Assembly (NCBI GenBank): GCA_029931535.1
Contig: JAQPZY010001332.1
Span: forward strand, 868,001-932,000
Length of the DNA: 64,000 bases
DNA from: Margaritifera margaritifera
Taxonomy: Eukaryota > Mollusca > Bivalvia > Unionida > Margaritiferidae
Reading direction: 5' to 3'
The position numbers and the translations under genes are program-made. Below, piece after piece: positions 12,486-24,434 of this stretch. Each line of letters begins with the position of its first letter. The stretch's first letter is position 1. The notes beneath the pieces are model-generated. The model saw only the letters and a list, made by a program, of their open reading frames with translations. It was not told the DNA's origin and searched no databases.

Positions 12486-13116
12486 CCCTTAGAGTGCTAT
12501 ATGTTTTGTACCACAAGATCCCTCAAGGCAGAATTGTTTGAGAAAAGAAATGAAAAATTGCACTCTACTTTTAAATTGCTTGTACTTTAATTAGGCTTAG
12601 TATTCTGCATTTTTGACATTTAATTTCGAAGGACCGCTTAATAGGGGAGTGAGCGGCATACCGTCTGTTTTTGTTCATCCAGCATGTACATAGGACTCGT
12701 ATTCAACATCATTTTCTGGTTCAAAATTACTCACTGGTATTTCCAGTAACACTTTCCGAGCTCCAATAATCTCATATACTTCAAAACTTTAAAAATCATT
12801 GCTATCATCGACCAGTATTTGCCGAATGAAATCGTCATCTGAAGATGAACCATGTTGCAATTCAGCCATTTTGGATTTTCTAGGGGCCCTTACTTTAAAC
12901 ACGCATTTGTAAAACTTCCTTCATGAATGCAAGGTTAAAACTCGACAATGCTTGTTCCAGGGCCCAATATGCCAATCAAAGTTAGTTTAACAGACGTTCA
13001 TATCAAGCTGAATGATGTGTAAACAGTTGCCTACTGGAAAAAAGACCGATAACGAGACAAGCGCAACGAGACTACTACTGGCGGCGCGACTTATGCCCTG
13101 ACAATCACTTTAAGGG
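12486..13116 (-). mobile_element. Possible non-autonomous piggyBac-like element
   Basis: The left end is TTAA followed by CCCTTAGAGTGC; the right end, inverted, is CCCTTAAAGTGA, 10 of 12 matching, though its flanking TTAA is degraded to TCAC. TTAA plus CCCT-type ends is the piggyBac pattern. On the minus strand from 12,869 an ATG opens MAELQHGSSSDDDFIRQIL..., an acidic SDDDFI-type start as in many piggyBac transposase N-termini. It meets a stop at 12,789-12,791; the same frame then stays open to 12,675. The catalytic domain is absent. Confidence 0.4.
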
Positions 13117-13414
13117 TCACCAGCTAAATAAATATTGTATACTGTGCAGAATACATTTTTATATGCGTGACTTTAAACTAATTTGCAGGAGTTCTCTCGC
13201 ATCACTGCTTTCCAAGAGCGCGAATTCGTACACATTTTGTGTGATTCGTGCAGTTGCGCGCAATGGCAGCATCTTTGCATATATCATTGTGATCAAGAAA
13301 TTTACTTTTTTTGTGGGAATTTTGTTTCCCGCCAAGATTGCTGAAAATTGTGTTTTTCAAAACATGGTCAGGAGGGGTTTGGAAGTCCAAAATCGTGTTT
13401 TTCCATTCAGAAGG

Positions 13415-13690
13415 TGAAGCAATAAAAAGATTTTCAAGATGGCTGCCATGGTAGCCAAACTGAATGTCAGATTGGCACCATTTTCATTAGGCCTGTCTGG
13501 ACATCATAAGAAGTTTATGGTGAAAGCCCATGATGATATGACCATCCATTCAGGAGGAGTAGCGTTTACAAGATTTTCAAGATAGCTATGTTGGATGTCT
13601 GAGCAGATAGATGGACGATAGGTCATGGATGAAGGACAACAGGCCATTCTATACACTCTTCTGATCTATGAATAGTACGTCTGAAAAGTG
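13415..13690 (+). repeat. H1 family fragment (copy c)
   Basis: Two monomers ('aagattttcaagatggctgccatgg', 'accatccattcaggaggagtagc') and a degraded 3' tail ('ggacaacaggccattctatacactcttctgatctatgaatag') that lacks the intact GAGCTAA end. The 5' hairpin is missing. An eroded, 5'-truncated copy of the H1 family. Confidence 0.65.
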
Positions 13691-14754
13691 AGAGCGACAG
13701 GAATGAGAGAGAAGGAGAAAACAAATGAAGGGAGGACTGATGGATCATTAATGACAGAACCCACATCCACTAGAGGTCATTCACCAGAACCACCACTAGG
13801 TTGGTTGGTTGTTATGGGTTTAAGGCCATTTTTCAGCACAAGATTGGCTATACATGGCGGCCAGTATATCTGGTGGAGGACGAACCCAAGAAAACCCTGG
13901 GAATAACCACCGACCCACGGGAAGCTACTGGCAAGCTTTCTCACATACCCACGTTGAACCACAATTAGGACCAAGAATGAATTTTGACCCAAATGCAAAA
14001 TGAATTTGATTTTTTTTGCATCATTTTGAATAAACTGTGTTGAAGGCTGTATTTTATTCTATGGGAATTTGCAATATGAATTTCATGGAATTATATAAGA
14101 ATGAATGGATTACTTAAAACAAGAGGACCAATAGAGAGAAGTAAATCACCCTGTTACCATTCTGCATGACCTTTTTATTTCTGCATGTTGCATGAAATTT
14201 ATACATGTGCTATTATGCAATTTTTTTCATTGAGAACAACTTTGATGAATTTCAGCTTAAATAACTGAAGAAACACACAGCAAAAATAAGAAATTTCTTT
14301 TTAGTAACCTCTACCTGTATTCTGTAGGGGACTATCTAGCTGCTTGGCTCAGGGACAATGAGTTAAGTACACGTCCTGGTTTTTAATCACAGGCATCACT
14401 GCAATGACCTTATTTAATGCCATACACAATGATAGAGAATTCTCATAGTATAGATATAAACTAATTCTTTGAAAATATTTTTCTAAATTTCATGGTTAAC
14501 AAATTTATTAAACTAAGCTCCAAATCATGTAAACCACAAGTAAGTGTTTTATGTAAATAAGGAAACAGATGCACTATAACAATCTTCTAAAAGAATGACC
14601 TGTACAAGGTACAATGGCCTATATATATCTAGAAAGAATGGATATGTGGCATGCATAAGTGTCATTTATCGATATTAGACAGGTGTCTTTCTTATCAAGG
14701 AAAATTATGGTTTTTGTTCTTAAATAATGTGTATCCAACTTTAAATAGCATAGA

Positions 14755-16200
14755 CCCAGATTTGCAATTTCATAATCATATGGTGCAGACTTGATTGAAT
14801 GTGGAAGAATGGAGAGACCACTCTGTATGAAGCACTTGTCCTCTCCTTGACAGTGAGTCAGCTAAAATGTTGAGCCATCCTGGTATGTGGCGGATCTGAA
14901 TATTTATCTGGTATTGGGCATAGCACTGAAGGCAATCCCATACCATGATGCAAAGGTCCGGTGATTTTGTCCTTCCCTGTTTGAGGAGGTACAAGACCAC
15001 TACCGAATTGTCCGACAGTATCAGGACCGTATGTCTGTGCATGCGTTCTACCTAGGTGTTGGAGGCATTGAGAATGGCTTTCATTTCTAGGAGGCTGATG
15101 TGAAGAGCCATCTCTTGAAGCATCCATTTGCCACTGACTATCAGAAAGTCCAGTAGCAAGTGTGCTCCTCAACCTGACAGACTGGCATCTGTACAAATCG
15201 TTATTTCCATCTGTGGGATTTCGCAGGGTATTCCATTTCCTGTCTTGCCACTGGAGAAGGAAGTGATGTGGTTGCGATTGTAGTGTTCTGATCTAGATGA
15301 TCCATGAAATTTCACCATTGGGCTAGAAGGGCCATTTGTAACGGGAGCATGTAAAGGCACCCAGGGGGGTAACAAATCTGCCTCCGCATTGAATAGGCTT
15401 AGGGGTTGAAGAAACTCACTTTCCGAGATAAATGTTTTGTTTGAAATCCTCTCAGACACATGAACAATGTTTTTGATGCATTTGGGAGGAAAATGTAAGA
15501 GATTGAGATTTGTGAAAAACTCCACACCGAGATGGATAAATATGTTGAGCAGGGGTAAGGTCTGATTTCTCAATGTTTATTATCCACCCTAGACTGTGAA
15601 TGAGGGCAAGAAGGTTATTCATATCCTGGATCAAAACTGAACTTACCCAGTGTTTTTGAAGGATGTCGTCCTGGTGTGCTGCCATCACTGTGGAGGAGTG
15701 ATCCTGAACCAAGAGATTACAGTCTAAAGTTTTCGTGAATTCCCAAGAGCTCAAGTTGAGGCTGAAAGGAAAAGCGTGGAATTGATATACTTTGCCCTGA
15801 TAGGCTTACAAGCGAAGGCGCTGTATGAATTGGAATTTGAAAATACACGTCGGAGAGGTCTAGGCTGATTGTGTAGTCGTTGCATCGCACTGAAAAACGG
15901 ACAGACTTTGCCATCTCCATCTTGAATTTTGGGGCCAAAATGAATCTGTTGAGCCTGTTGAGGTTGATCACAGGTCTCAATTTGCTGTTGGACTTCATCA
16001 CCAGAAACAGTCTGGAGAAGAAGCCTTAAGTGTACGGCTTTTGTACAATATCCACCGCCCTCTTTATGAGTAAAAGATGTATCTCCTGAAGTCTGTCCAC
16101 CTTCATGGAGTCCCTTGGGGTTTCTGTCATTAAGGGGGACGACAAAAGTGGAGGAGGCCCTCTGACATGACTTGGATCACCCAGTTGTTTTGCGGAAAGA
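14755..16200 (-). pseudogene. DIRS-like element A: reverse transcriptase and RNase H
   Basis: Consecutive minus-strand frames carry, in order, KLRPVINLNRLNRFI and YTISLDLSDVYFQIPIH (RT motif with the first catalytic Asp, ORF 15,717-16,001); HQDDILQKH and LGWIINIEKSDLTPAQ (region of the YxDD box, 15,452-15,754); ITICTDASLSG (RNase H first Asp, near 15,170-15,200); then DNSVVVLYLL and HIPGWLNILADSLSRRG (RNase H C-terminal part, 14,776-15,042). These are typical of DIRS-type RT-RH modules, which lack the gypsy-style protease and integrase. Several frameshifts separate the pieces, so it cannot make one protein. Homology to the copy at 60.2 kb ends abruptly near 14,755, and no recombinase gene follows. 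Confidence 0.75.
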
Positions 16201-18153
16201 GGTCGATCCAAACCTGATTAAAAAGAAGGAGTCTGGTACCGACAGATGGGTTGCCAGTGGGCAGGGGAAACTGTAAGTCACTGATGGGTGGTGGCAGGCT
16301 TGGAGGAGGAGAAACATTGTTTTCTATCTCCCTTCCCTGCCTGATGGTGAGAAGTAGGGGTGCATGACCGCTATACTTTGCCTGGCCATGGTTATTCTGT
16401 TGTCTTTGGGAACTGCCTCTCTTGTATCCCTGCCGATGATGTTCCCGTCTCTGGAACGATCCCTTAGCAGGACATCTGGATATGGGAGCTTGCGCTGGCA
16501 GATGTTGGGGCAATTCTTGTGCTGCCTGTTTTCTGACCTCCTCAATTCAACCCCCAAACAGAAGGGAAGTGCGCAAGGCCACCACATAATGTGATTTTAG
16601 AGAAGAAGAGTGAAGGAGTGCATCTCTTCTGACTAAGTCCAAGTTGCAGGAGACCGTCAGGGCGTTAGCCATGGTGTGGTGAGAAGCCTATTCATGACCT
16701 TGGCAATATGGCTCACCGAATCCCAGACATGATCACTTCCAACCTTTTCAGCAATTCATAAAAACACCAAGGATGCTAAGTCAAGTAGTGAGAAAGTTGA
16801 TATAACATTCCTCATTAGCTTGGAGGTGACACTGAAGACTTGCCAATCCGCCTTATAACAAAGTGGGGCAGTCATGCCAAAAGCTGAAACATCCTTGTCA
16901 AGATTAGGTATTTCCAAAATAGTATGCGTCAGAGTGCAACTTATACCAGTGAGACAACAAGGTAGCTGGCAAAAGATTCATGGAAAAGAAGGATTTTGCA
17001 TTACTGGGGCCACACATTTTTTCAGAGAGAGACCCGGTGATTTCTGCAACTTTTGACGACTGAGGCAATGTTCTAAATGATGGACTATCAATCGTCGTCT
17101 ACTTTTGCAGAGGCTTTGACCTTGTGGGCAGGGATGACAATAGGTGGAGATGGATGGAGACAGGATATGATAGATTTCTTCTACTGCTGCCTTAAATTCA
17201 AATTCCGTCTGTTCCATTGTCGGATTGGATGATTCAGGCATTCCATTTCATCCACATCATCTAGCTCGGGACTGTCCCTCTTTTGTACACCTTGGGTCCA
17301 TGGGTAGAGGATTCCATATGACAATGATGATGCTGTATGCTGGTATACTAGAATCATGGTTCAGCATGACTGGTTTGGCTCAGCCTGATGGCTCAAATAA
17401 AGCCAGTTTGCTATGAAGAGGCATAGTAATGTTTGGTCTGGCTGGTGGAAGGTTTCGTTGTTCGGTATGTTCGGCATATGATACCATAACTGTCATAATA
17501 TGTGGCAAGGCCGGCTCGCCAGTCTGAGATGAGCGACTTGGGGCCACTGTAGTCATATATTGCACATTCGTACAGCTGGACTGGTTGGTCAACAGTCGGA
17601 ACAGCACATGGTGGAGAATATGGTGGATGATAAATGCCATGATGGTCAGCCAATACAGCCATCTGTCCGTCCGTACCAGTCAAATTGTGGCTCATTTGGT
17701 TGGCCGGCTGACTGTCCATCTGTACGAGTCAAACAATACACCCTCACATCCGGCAAGAATGTTGTCATGCACAGATGGAGTACGAGGTATTGTATATTCA
17801 CACCTCATGGGCAGAGATAGGTATGACTCTGCACCCTCACGCCCCAGAGGTAGGGTTATATTTGACTTAGGATTGTCATGCCTTGTGGGTGGAGCTAAAG
17901 GCTTATCCCCAATTGGCCCCCCCCTCCAATTCTTCCTCTTCGGTCTCGATGATGAAGCCTTATTGATTAGAGATAGTGCTCTCTTTTTGTGGCCCTTGAG
18001 TTGTTTTTTAAGGGCATTTGACCATGTGTTCTCTTTCCATGCAACACACACTTTACAGGTGTGTGATTAAAAGCATTTGGCACAGAACAGGCATATTTTG
18101 TGGATGTCCTCCATGACTTTGAATTGCTTGCATTTATTGCCCCGTATTGTCAT
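16200..18153 (-). pseudogene. DIRS-like element A: gag-like region
   Basis: The likely ATG is complementary to 18,151-18,153. The first 28 codons include ICLFCAKCF, then an in-frame TAA at 18,067-18,069. The same frame continues with HTCKVCVAWKENTWSNALKK, giving paired C-x2-C motifs typical of the start of DIRS gag proteins. Downstream frames are basic and proline-rich (e.g. PRPKRKN-like, PLLLTIRQGREI). They end with VGTRLLLFNQVWIDLFPQNN and WVIQVMSEGL, the gag/RT junction motif usual in DIRS elements. The early stop and several frameshifts make it non-functional. Confidence 0.65.
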
Positions 18154-18532
18154 CTCTGTAATGAAGAAGAGAATCAACAAACAAGTGCATACAACAAATA
18201 TATATATATATACATAATTTGAAATAAATACCGACCGTGTTATAAAAACAAGTCATAATTGAAGAAAGTGCCTAAAAACAGTGCCCAAGAAATTCCACCA
18301 GTGAAAATGTATGTTGCCGATCAAAGTCAATTTTGACGAAAGCGAATGGTATATTTACAAAACTATCGATAAAAATCTACCAGATTTTTACAAAAATGTT
18401 GTATGCACCATATAAAACAACATTTTGACTTACTGTACCACTCAAAAAGAAATGTGGATGAATAGATTTAAGTTATAGAAGTTATAGAACTTAACTGAAT
18501 TGTCTAGAGGACATCTTTACCGCATGGCCAGC

Positions 18533-18738
18533 TAAAGTAAAAACTGGTTTAAACTGGATATAATGGTAGTCACCTTGCGGGTAGAAAGGGGAGTTAACCT
18601 GAAATAGTTGCTTCCCTTTGTCTATATAATATATAAACAGAAAGATGTTTTTCTGTAATCCGGGAGGGCTGGATTCAGAGGTAGCAAAGAAAGTTATCCT
18701 AATGTAATGTGATAAGGTAATGTATCTGACGGAGAAAC
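18533..18738. repeat. Terminal inverted repeat of DIRS-like element A
   Basis: This block is the inverted counterpart of 58,307-58,552 (element C). Shared words include 'ggatataatggtag(t/c)cacc', 'gttgcttccct', 'aagatgttttt', 'gggagggctggattc(a/g)gaggtag' and 'aaagttatcctaa'. Its outermost part, 'ggtaatgtat(c/t)tga(c/t)ggagaaa', is complementary to the second half of element C's internal complementary region. That marks the upstream end of a minus-strand DIRS element. The matching downstream end of A is missing. Confidence 0.75.
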
Positions 18739-18739
18739 A

Positions 18740-20270
18740 TCCTTATTTGATAGATTTCACTGTAAATTAACTAACAATGACAATCAATTTATGACATTTT
18801 CAGATCTTAAAGCAGAAAAATAATTCCTTACTACATGCTGTTGAGTTGAAAGACTTTTCCACTCTTCTTCCCTGCTTTTCAGTCTCTGTTACAGCCCATA
18901 CCTGGTATGTGAAAAATTGTACATGATTCTGAATAATTCACTGCATGTAAATTGTATGTACATGTAAATGAATTCTGATAAAATATTTCTCTCAAAGAGA
19001 AAAAATCAAATGGCTTAAATTGAATGTAACCTTTGCTATAAATAAAAGTTTGACTTGTTGCATCTGACTCTATTACAATATACAACTCTAGCTTTTACAC
19101 AGGAATATGTTATGATACATGTCTTTGATTGAAATTTCTCTATCAACATATTAGACACAATCACAATATAGAGTAAATAATATCTGTTGTTTATTAAATA
19201 TTTGTTTTAAAAAAGAAAAACAAATTAATAGCAATATTGCTCTAAACGCAGAAAATTTTCCAGCTGCTAATTTTTTCAAATTTCTAAGTTTTGCAAATTA
19301 GAGGTTTAACTTTTCTGACTTTTACAATCATGAAGGGTAATGTACTCTCTAGGCTTGCTTTGTAACTCAAACCATTCCCAATGACAAAAGAGTCAGATTT
19401 ACCAAATCTGCAAGTCCACAAGGCTGCCCAACTGCTAACAGCATAGACTTACATCTGCTGAGCACGATGCTGTTTATATTACCTTGCAAACGAACAACAT
19501 AAAACCCTGATCTGATGATGCATTATAAGAAGAACCTAGTAGCATTTTCTTCATGAGGACTATTCAATTAAAATTATCTATGGAAAGGTGGAACACATAC
19601 AAATTATTTTTCTGTTAGTAGTATGAAATATGGACTGAACCCCAAAACATATATACACCTTTTCTTCACATTTATATTTGCACTGTGTGCTGGTAATAAC
19701 ATATAGTTTGTTTTAGTTTATATTTGCACTGTGTGCTGGTAATAACATACATTTGTGTTGATAAAACATGTATCCCCCATGCAACAGACCAAAAAGACTA
19801 AGTCCAAAAGTTTCTAAAACTTATAAAAATGGAAAAACTGCTAAGTGGTCTTGCTTTTAAATGCCCCCACCACCAGCCACCTGTTTTTATGTCCATAATC
19901 CCTTGGCACTGATGAACATGTGTTCAAAAGTACCCCTCTAGAATGACCAGCCCTCTAATAATGCCAGCAGCTGCATTTTAGTGCAAAAACTATCAAATTT
20001 ACCACTCACAAGTGGACACATCCTGGGGTTTACAAATGGAAATTTCACAAATATTTGCTGATTTCTAAATTCAACACACTGCCATTTGTTCCAACATGTC
20101 AACAAAGTACCTAATTTTAATTCATACAAAGAGGAAAGAAATCTGTTTATCCATAGTGCTATGTGTTCTCTAGATGTCAGGTTTTTGTTAATTTGATAAT
20201 TTTACTGGCTGTAATTACCAACAAGAATTATTAAGATGACAAAACGTAACAGCTGAGTATTGTTCAGCTC
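18740..20270. other. AT-rich DNA with one small duplication
   Basis: No exon was recognised. A 33 bp word ('tttatatttgcactgtgtgc' and following) occurs twice, at 19,671 and 19,717, an offset of 46 bp. Confidence 0.5.
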
Positions 20271-20275
20271 AAGTC

Positions 20276-21050
20276 AACATTATATCCAGTCACCATAAAG
20301 TAAAGATGGTATGTTCGCCATTGTGACTTCTCTCTCTTAGATTAAGAAATGTATTTGAAAGGGTAACAGACTAAAACCAGTCAATCATGTGACAAGCTCA
20401 CTTCCTCTGTAAACACAGTGCATTTTGTCTAATAGCTACAAATTAGTTTTACAGTAGTGTAGATGCCAACGAATGACTAACTTGTTGCAAAAAGTGCAAA
20501 ATGTCATCAGACATTCTCAAAAGGAAAAGTGGAAGCAATTCGACTAAATGAACACAGGGAGAGTCCTATGATCACTGTGGACATATTTGGCACATATATA
20601 TTAGTGATTAATGGCACCTCAGCACAACAATGACTATGGCATCTGAAAGATGCAAATAAACATTGTTAATTATACAGTATGTACACAGGCATGATTTCTG
20701 TCAGTAAAATAGGGAAACTCTCTTTCTACCAATTAACTGGTAGATGGGAAGTGGGTGTTGTCCAAGGTTTCCCTTTTTACTGACAGAAATAAGTGCCTGT
20801 GGTTTTGCAACAGTGGGAATATGGACTGGAGAAAGATAGTTATAGCCAGATGTTTGTATTCTGGTTTTATTGACAAGGTGTTCAAATGGTTTTGCACCTC
20901 GACTGATGATTATTCATAATTATTTTAAATAACATTAATTTAGGTTTTATCACACTGATTCCATAACATGCATGTAACATTATATCCAGTCACCATAAAG
21001 TAAAGATGGTATGTTAGCCATTGTGACTTCTCTCTTTTAGATTAAGAAAT
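20276..21050. repeat. 75 bp direct repeats exactly 700 bp apart
   Basis: Positions 20,276-20,350 and 20,976-21,050 ('aacattatatccagtcacca...attaagaaat') differ at only two positions (c/a in 'ttcgcca/ttagcca' and c/t in the pyrimidine run). The offset is exactly 700. The interval includes a separate hairpin element. The pair could mark a recent local duplication or short terminal repeats of an unclassified element; the ends are not TG...CA. Confidence 0.8.
20684..20801. mobile_element. Fold-back MITE
   Basis: Arms of about 35 bp: 'cacaggcatgatttctgtcagtaaaatagggaaac' type at 20,684-20,717, and its near-perfect inverse ending 'acagaaataagtgcctgtg' at 20,767-20,801. A 49 bp spacer contains a smaller inverted pair, taccaatt-aactggta. 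There is no coding capacity. This is a classic miniature inverted-repeat or fold-back structure of unknown superfamily. Confidence 0.75.
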
Positions 21051-21164
21051 ATTAAATATTAGTTAAACTTTTTAAAAATTTACATTATGTGTAATTGTTA
21101 CTGCCCTTTAGAAAAGCCATACCTCTTATAATGTATAATGTATAATAGCATGAAAATCTAATTA

Positions 21165-21260
21165 CATGTAGGTCATCTACATATGCATACAAATATGACT
21201 GCTAAATTTCATATGTCTACCTTAAGTGGTTTTTGTTGGTGCTTACAAGGTTTTCATAAA
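21165..21260 (+). repeat. H3 monomer fragment
   Basis: The words 'aggtcatctacatatgcata', 'ctgctaaatttcatatgtct' and 'gcttacaaggtttt' match the monomers at 22,670-22,770 and 22,850-22,945. A single copy of another ~140-180 bp monomer family. Confidence 0.65.
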
Positions 21261-21469
21261 AAACATCTGAGCCCAAAAAGGTAAACAACAAGCCAAAGTG
21301 GTCCTGAAATTGCTCAGCAGGCTGACATCTGCCTAAAAGCCAAATGCAAATGCAAGAGCTGATGGCCAGGAAATCTGGGTTAGAATGATACTTTCTGATG
21401 AAATTGTTTCCACTACTGATGATCACATGTATTACAAAAACAATTGTTTCAAGATTTTGTCTTTTGTAT

Positions 21470-22545
21470 CTTCATCCACATTTAATGGTACATCAACATC
21501 ATTTGTCCAATATTGAAAAACCTTTATGCCAGGGTGTGTTCTGTTAAAATTGGTCAAATTATGTTGTGCAGCATATTGAGATAGAGTTGTTTAAATTCAT
21601 ATATATTTTTTGTAATGGCAGCCATATCTGATGGCAGATTGGCATAAGTTGTACAAACCTGAAAGTGCTTTATACTATGATGACTTCAATAAAATTTTCT
21701 CAAATTCTGTTCAGCTCTTTTTTAAAAGAAGCCGTTTAAAGGTTTTTATATTTTAGGAATGCTGACCATATTCTGCATAATTTGTACAAACCTAGAAGCC
21801 CTTCATGCAAAGATGCTTTCTGTCAAATTTGGTCAAATTCTGTTGAGTGATTTTAAAGAAGTTATCCTTTAAATGATTTTCTGTTTTTAGTAATGGTGGC
21901 CAAATTTTATGACAGATAGGCAACATCTGAACAAATCTGAAAGCCATTCAGGTCAAGATGCTTTCGATCAGATGTGGTCCAGTTATATTGAGGACTTTTT
22001 GAAAAAAAGTCACTGAAAAGTTTTCTATTTTAAGTAATAGTGGTCATATTTTAAAGCAGATCGGTATCATTTTGCAAATTTGAAAGCCCTTCAAGCAAGG
22101 ATGCTTTCTGTCAAATTTTGGTGGAATTGTATTAAGTGATTCTAGAGAACATGCTTACAGGTTTTTCTCTTTTTAGTAACAGGGGTATATTTTATGGCAG
22201 ACCAACATCATTTGTCCAAAACTGAAGTAATACATGCCAGAATGCTTTTATCAAATTTTGTCCAATTCTGTTGCACACTTTATGAACAGAAGCCACTTAG
22301 AGGTTTTTCTATTTTTAGTAACAGGGGTATATTTTATGGCAGACCAACATCATTTGTCCAAAACTGAAGTCATACATGCCAGAATGCTTTTATCAAATTT
22401 TGTCCAGTTCTGTTGCACACTTTATGAACAGAAGCCACTTAGAGGTTTTTCTATTTTTAGTAAAGGTGTCCGTATCTAATGGCAGATCAGCATCATCTGT
22501 ATAAAATGCTATCAAATTTGGTCAAATTCTGTTCAGAAGTTGTAA
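21470..22545 (+). repeat. Tandem monomer array, family H2 (copy b)
   Basis: About seven to eight monomers of ~140-150 bp sharing 'ggcagat(t/c)ggcat(c)a', 'ctttctgtcaaatttggtcaaattctgtt' words and a 'ggtttttctatttttagtaa' linker with the array at 4.7-5.4 kb. Two adjacent units, 22,175-22,316 and 22,317-22,458, are both 142 bp and differ at only two positions. They are thus a very recent unequal exchange within an otherwise diverged array. Confidence 0.8.
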
Positions 22546-22606
22546 ATAAATAATTATGCACAGATTATGGTTAACAAATGAAATACCATAACATTAGCTC
22601 ACCAGG

Positions 22607-22945
22607 CATTATGGCCAGGTGATGTAAATATGTGTATAAAAATTGAAAAACTACTGTAATGACCTGAAATCTCATCAGGTCATCTACATATGCATAAGCA
22701 TACAAATATACCTGCTAAATTTCATATGTCTACCTTATGCAGTTTTGCTTAATTGTGCTAACAAGGTTTGGGTCAAAATATCCAAGTCCTAAAAGTTTTT
22801 AAAATGTGTTACAAAATGGAAAATCTGCTGTAATAACCTGAAAATCTAAAAGGTCATCTACATGTGCATATGAATGTGCATGCCAACTTTAAATTGTTTG
22901 CATGGAGTGGCTTTTGTGTAATCTTGCTAACAAGCTTCTGAAAAT
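22607..22945 (-). mobile_element. H3 family element, Helitron-like 3' end on the minus strand
   Basis: Starts TTAGCTCACCAGGC...GGCCAGGTG, the reverse complement of a CACCTGGCC/GCCTGGTG hairpin followed by GAGCTAA, the same 3' end design as the H1 and H4 elements. Two H3 monomers follow at 22,670-22,770 and 22,850-22,945. No 5' hairpin was found before the GA-repeat at 22,950. Confidence 0.5.
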
Positions 22946-22949
22946 AGCA

Positions 22950-22972
22950 GAGAGAGAGAGAGAGAGAGAGAT
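22950..22972. repeat. GA microsatellite
   Basis: Uninterrupted (AG)n run of about 23 bp. Confidence 0.9.
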
Positions 22973-23104
22973 AGGACTAAATTAAGATGCCCTTTTAAAA
23001 GAAACATGGCATACAAAATGACCAGAAACATCTGAAGTTTTAAAAACAGATCAAATTTCAAAATGAGAACATCTTTAATACATGCATGCCTGTATGTATT
23101 TTAC

Positions 23105-23224
23105 CTCTACAGTGTACTGTTGTTCTGGCATGGTGTTCATAGCTGTCGTCCAGGTCTTAGATATCTTTAAATAGGGATCTGAATTTTCTATAATCTTGGT
23201 ATAACTGGTAACTTCATGTCCTGA
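23105..23224 (-). CDS. Exon of a fibronectin type III domain gene (second half of a domain)
   Basis: Read on the minus strand, a strong acceptor ('ctttatttttgcag') precedes 23,224 and a donor GTAAAA follows 23,105. The 120 bp between are 40 open codons, phase 0 in and phase 0 out. The peptide begins SGHEVTSYTKII and ends MPEQQYTVE. The closing Y-T-V-(E) fits the F strand of a fibronectin type III fold, so this exon supplies the strands after the previous exon's C strand. Phases match the exon at 24,292-24,434. The next exon downstream was not found within the window. Confidence 0.65.
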
Positions 23225-23312
23225 CTGCAAAAATAAAGTATGCAGCTATAAGTATCTATCATGAAAGGTTATTGGATGGAAGTGAGAACAAAGCACAGCA
23301 AACAATATATAC

Positions 23313-23316
<4 letters not shown>

Positions 23317-23391
<75 letters not shown>
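23317..23391. repeat. GA microsatellite, 75 bp
   Basis: Nearly perfect (AG)n with a single GG interruption near 23,362. It lies in the intron between the two downstream FN3 exons and produces spurious R/E-rich and L/S-rich frames. Confidence 0.95.
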
Positions 23392-23393
<2 letters not shown>

Positions 23394-24009
23394 GATGGTG
23401 TTTTAACTGTAATACTAAATTCTTTAGACATGAAAGTTTAAACAAAGACTTCCAAAAAAATGCAAAGAGACAGACTGACAGTTAGATAAAGACAGGTAGA
23501 TAGAGAGAAAGAAATATAGTATATAGGTGAGTGGACAAGTAGGTAGATATTGACACAAGCTTCTTTCTTTTGTACTGGATGAAATTTATCTTCAATTTCC
23601 ATTTTATTTTTACATCTCGTGATGAAAATTAATGCTTTTCTGAGCATAATATCTGACTGAAATCCCTTGTCAGGTCAGAGTGATCTTGGAATCTGACTGC
23701 TAGAACCCAACATTGAGAGGTTCAATGTATCCTCATTAACAACCACTTGTTAAGTTTGGTGAGTGTATGTCCAGCAGAACTCAAGTTATCATGCAGAAGA
23801 AAAAGGTTTACAGATGGATGGATGGGCTAGTTGGCTCAGCAAGTAGAGAGGTCTCTGCCCTTCACAATTACCAGGCATATGAAAATCCTCCACTGTATAT
23901 CTGGAATCTGGCTTGTAGGTGATGAATCTTTCCCAGAGTATACATGTTGGGTTCTTTTTCACTGTGTTTGCATTGTTTTAATTTGAAACAGATGGAAAAT
24001 TCTGTTTAA

Positions 24010-24176
24010 TTTATTTTCTTATTATTTCATTACTTAAAAATCTAGTCTACATTTTTATTTTTATTATTTCATTAACTAAAAATCTAGTCTACATTTATCT
24101 TTTTATTATTTCATTACTTAAAAATCTAGTCCACATTTTTCTTTTTATTATTTCATTAATTAAAAATCTAGTCTAT
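24010..24176. repeat. 42 bp minisatellite, four copies
   Basis: The word 'aaaaatctagtc(t/c)a' recurs at exact 42 bp offsets (24,041, 24,083, 24,125, 24,167) with a shared 'ttattatttcatta' upstream. Copies differ by a few bases. It is intronic to the FN3 gene. Confidence 0.9.
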
Positions 24177-24291
24177 GGTAATTCTACAATTCATCCAAGA
24201 AAGACTAAATAAACAAAGATCTAATATTCACTGAATATAGACAACTAGTTCATGGTTAAAAGAACATAAATTATAAAAGTAGTTTTATTAC

Positions 24292-24434
24292 CATCAATGA
24301 AATATTGTATTTTACAATTTTCCCATTTCTGTCCTCAAGTTTTGGTTCTTTCCATCTAAAAGTCACCTTTCTAGCATCACAATAACTGTCATTTTTATGA
24401 AGCTCAATTTTTGGCTCAACAGCAGCTTCAGGAC
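24292..24434 (-). CDS. Exon of a fibronectin type III domain gene (first half of a domain)
   Basis: On the minus strand the exon starts after acceptor 'tttcattttcacag' (24,434) and ends before donor GTAATA (after 24,292). Its 143 bp read 2 + 47 codons, i.e. phase 1 in and phase 0 out. The peptide carries EPKIELHKN (A strand), KVTFRWKEP (B/C strands with the invariant Trp) and NGKIVKYNISLM (C strand after the D-x-NG turn), a textbook fibronectin type III pattern. NIS is a potential N-glycosylation site, in keeping with an extracellular domain. The phase matches the exons on both sides. The parent gene could be a cell-adhesion receptor, a receptor phosphatase or a cytokine-receptor-like protein; the window does not decide. 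Confidence 0.75.

Noticed and set aside
13690..14000. G/C-richer stretch with 'ggtggaggacgaacccaagaaaaccctggg' and overlapping frames
   Set aside because: Resembles a widespread invertebrate dispersed repeat and not a gene; boundaries could not be set, so it is not listed as a feature.
23823..23880. tRNA-like 'ggctagttggctcagcaagtagag' A-box-type sequence
   Set aside because: No B box (GGTTCGAATCC-type) at the proper distance and no cloverleaf; not called a tRNA or SINE.
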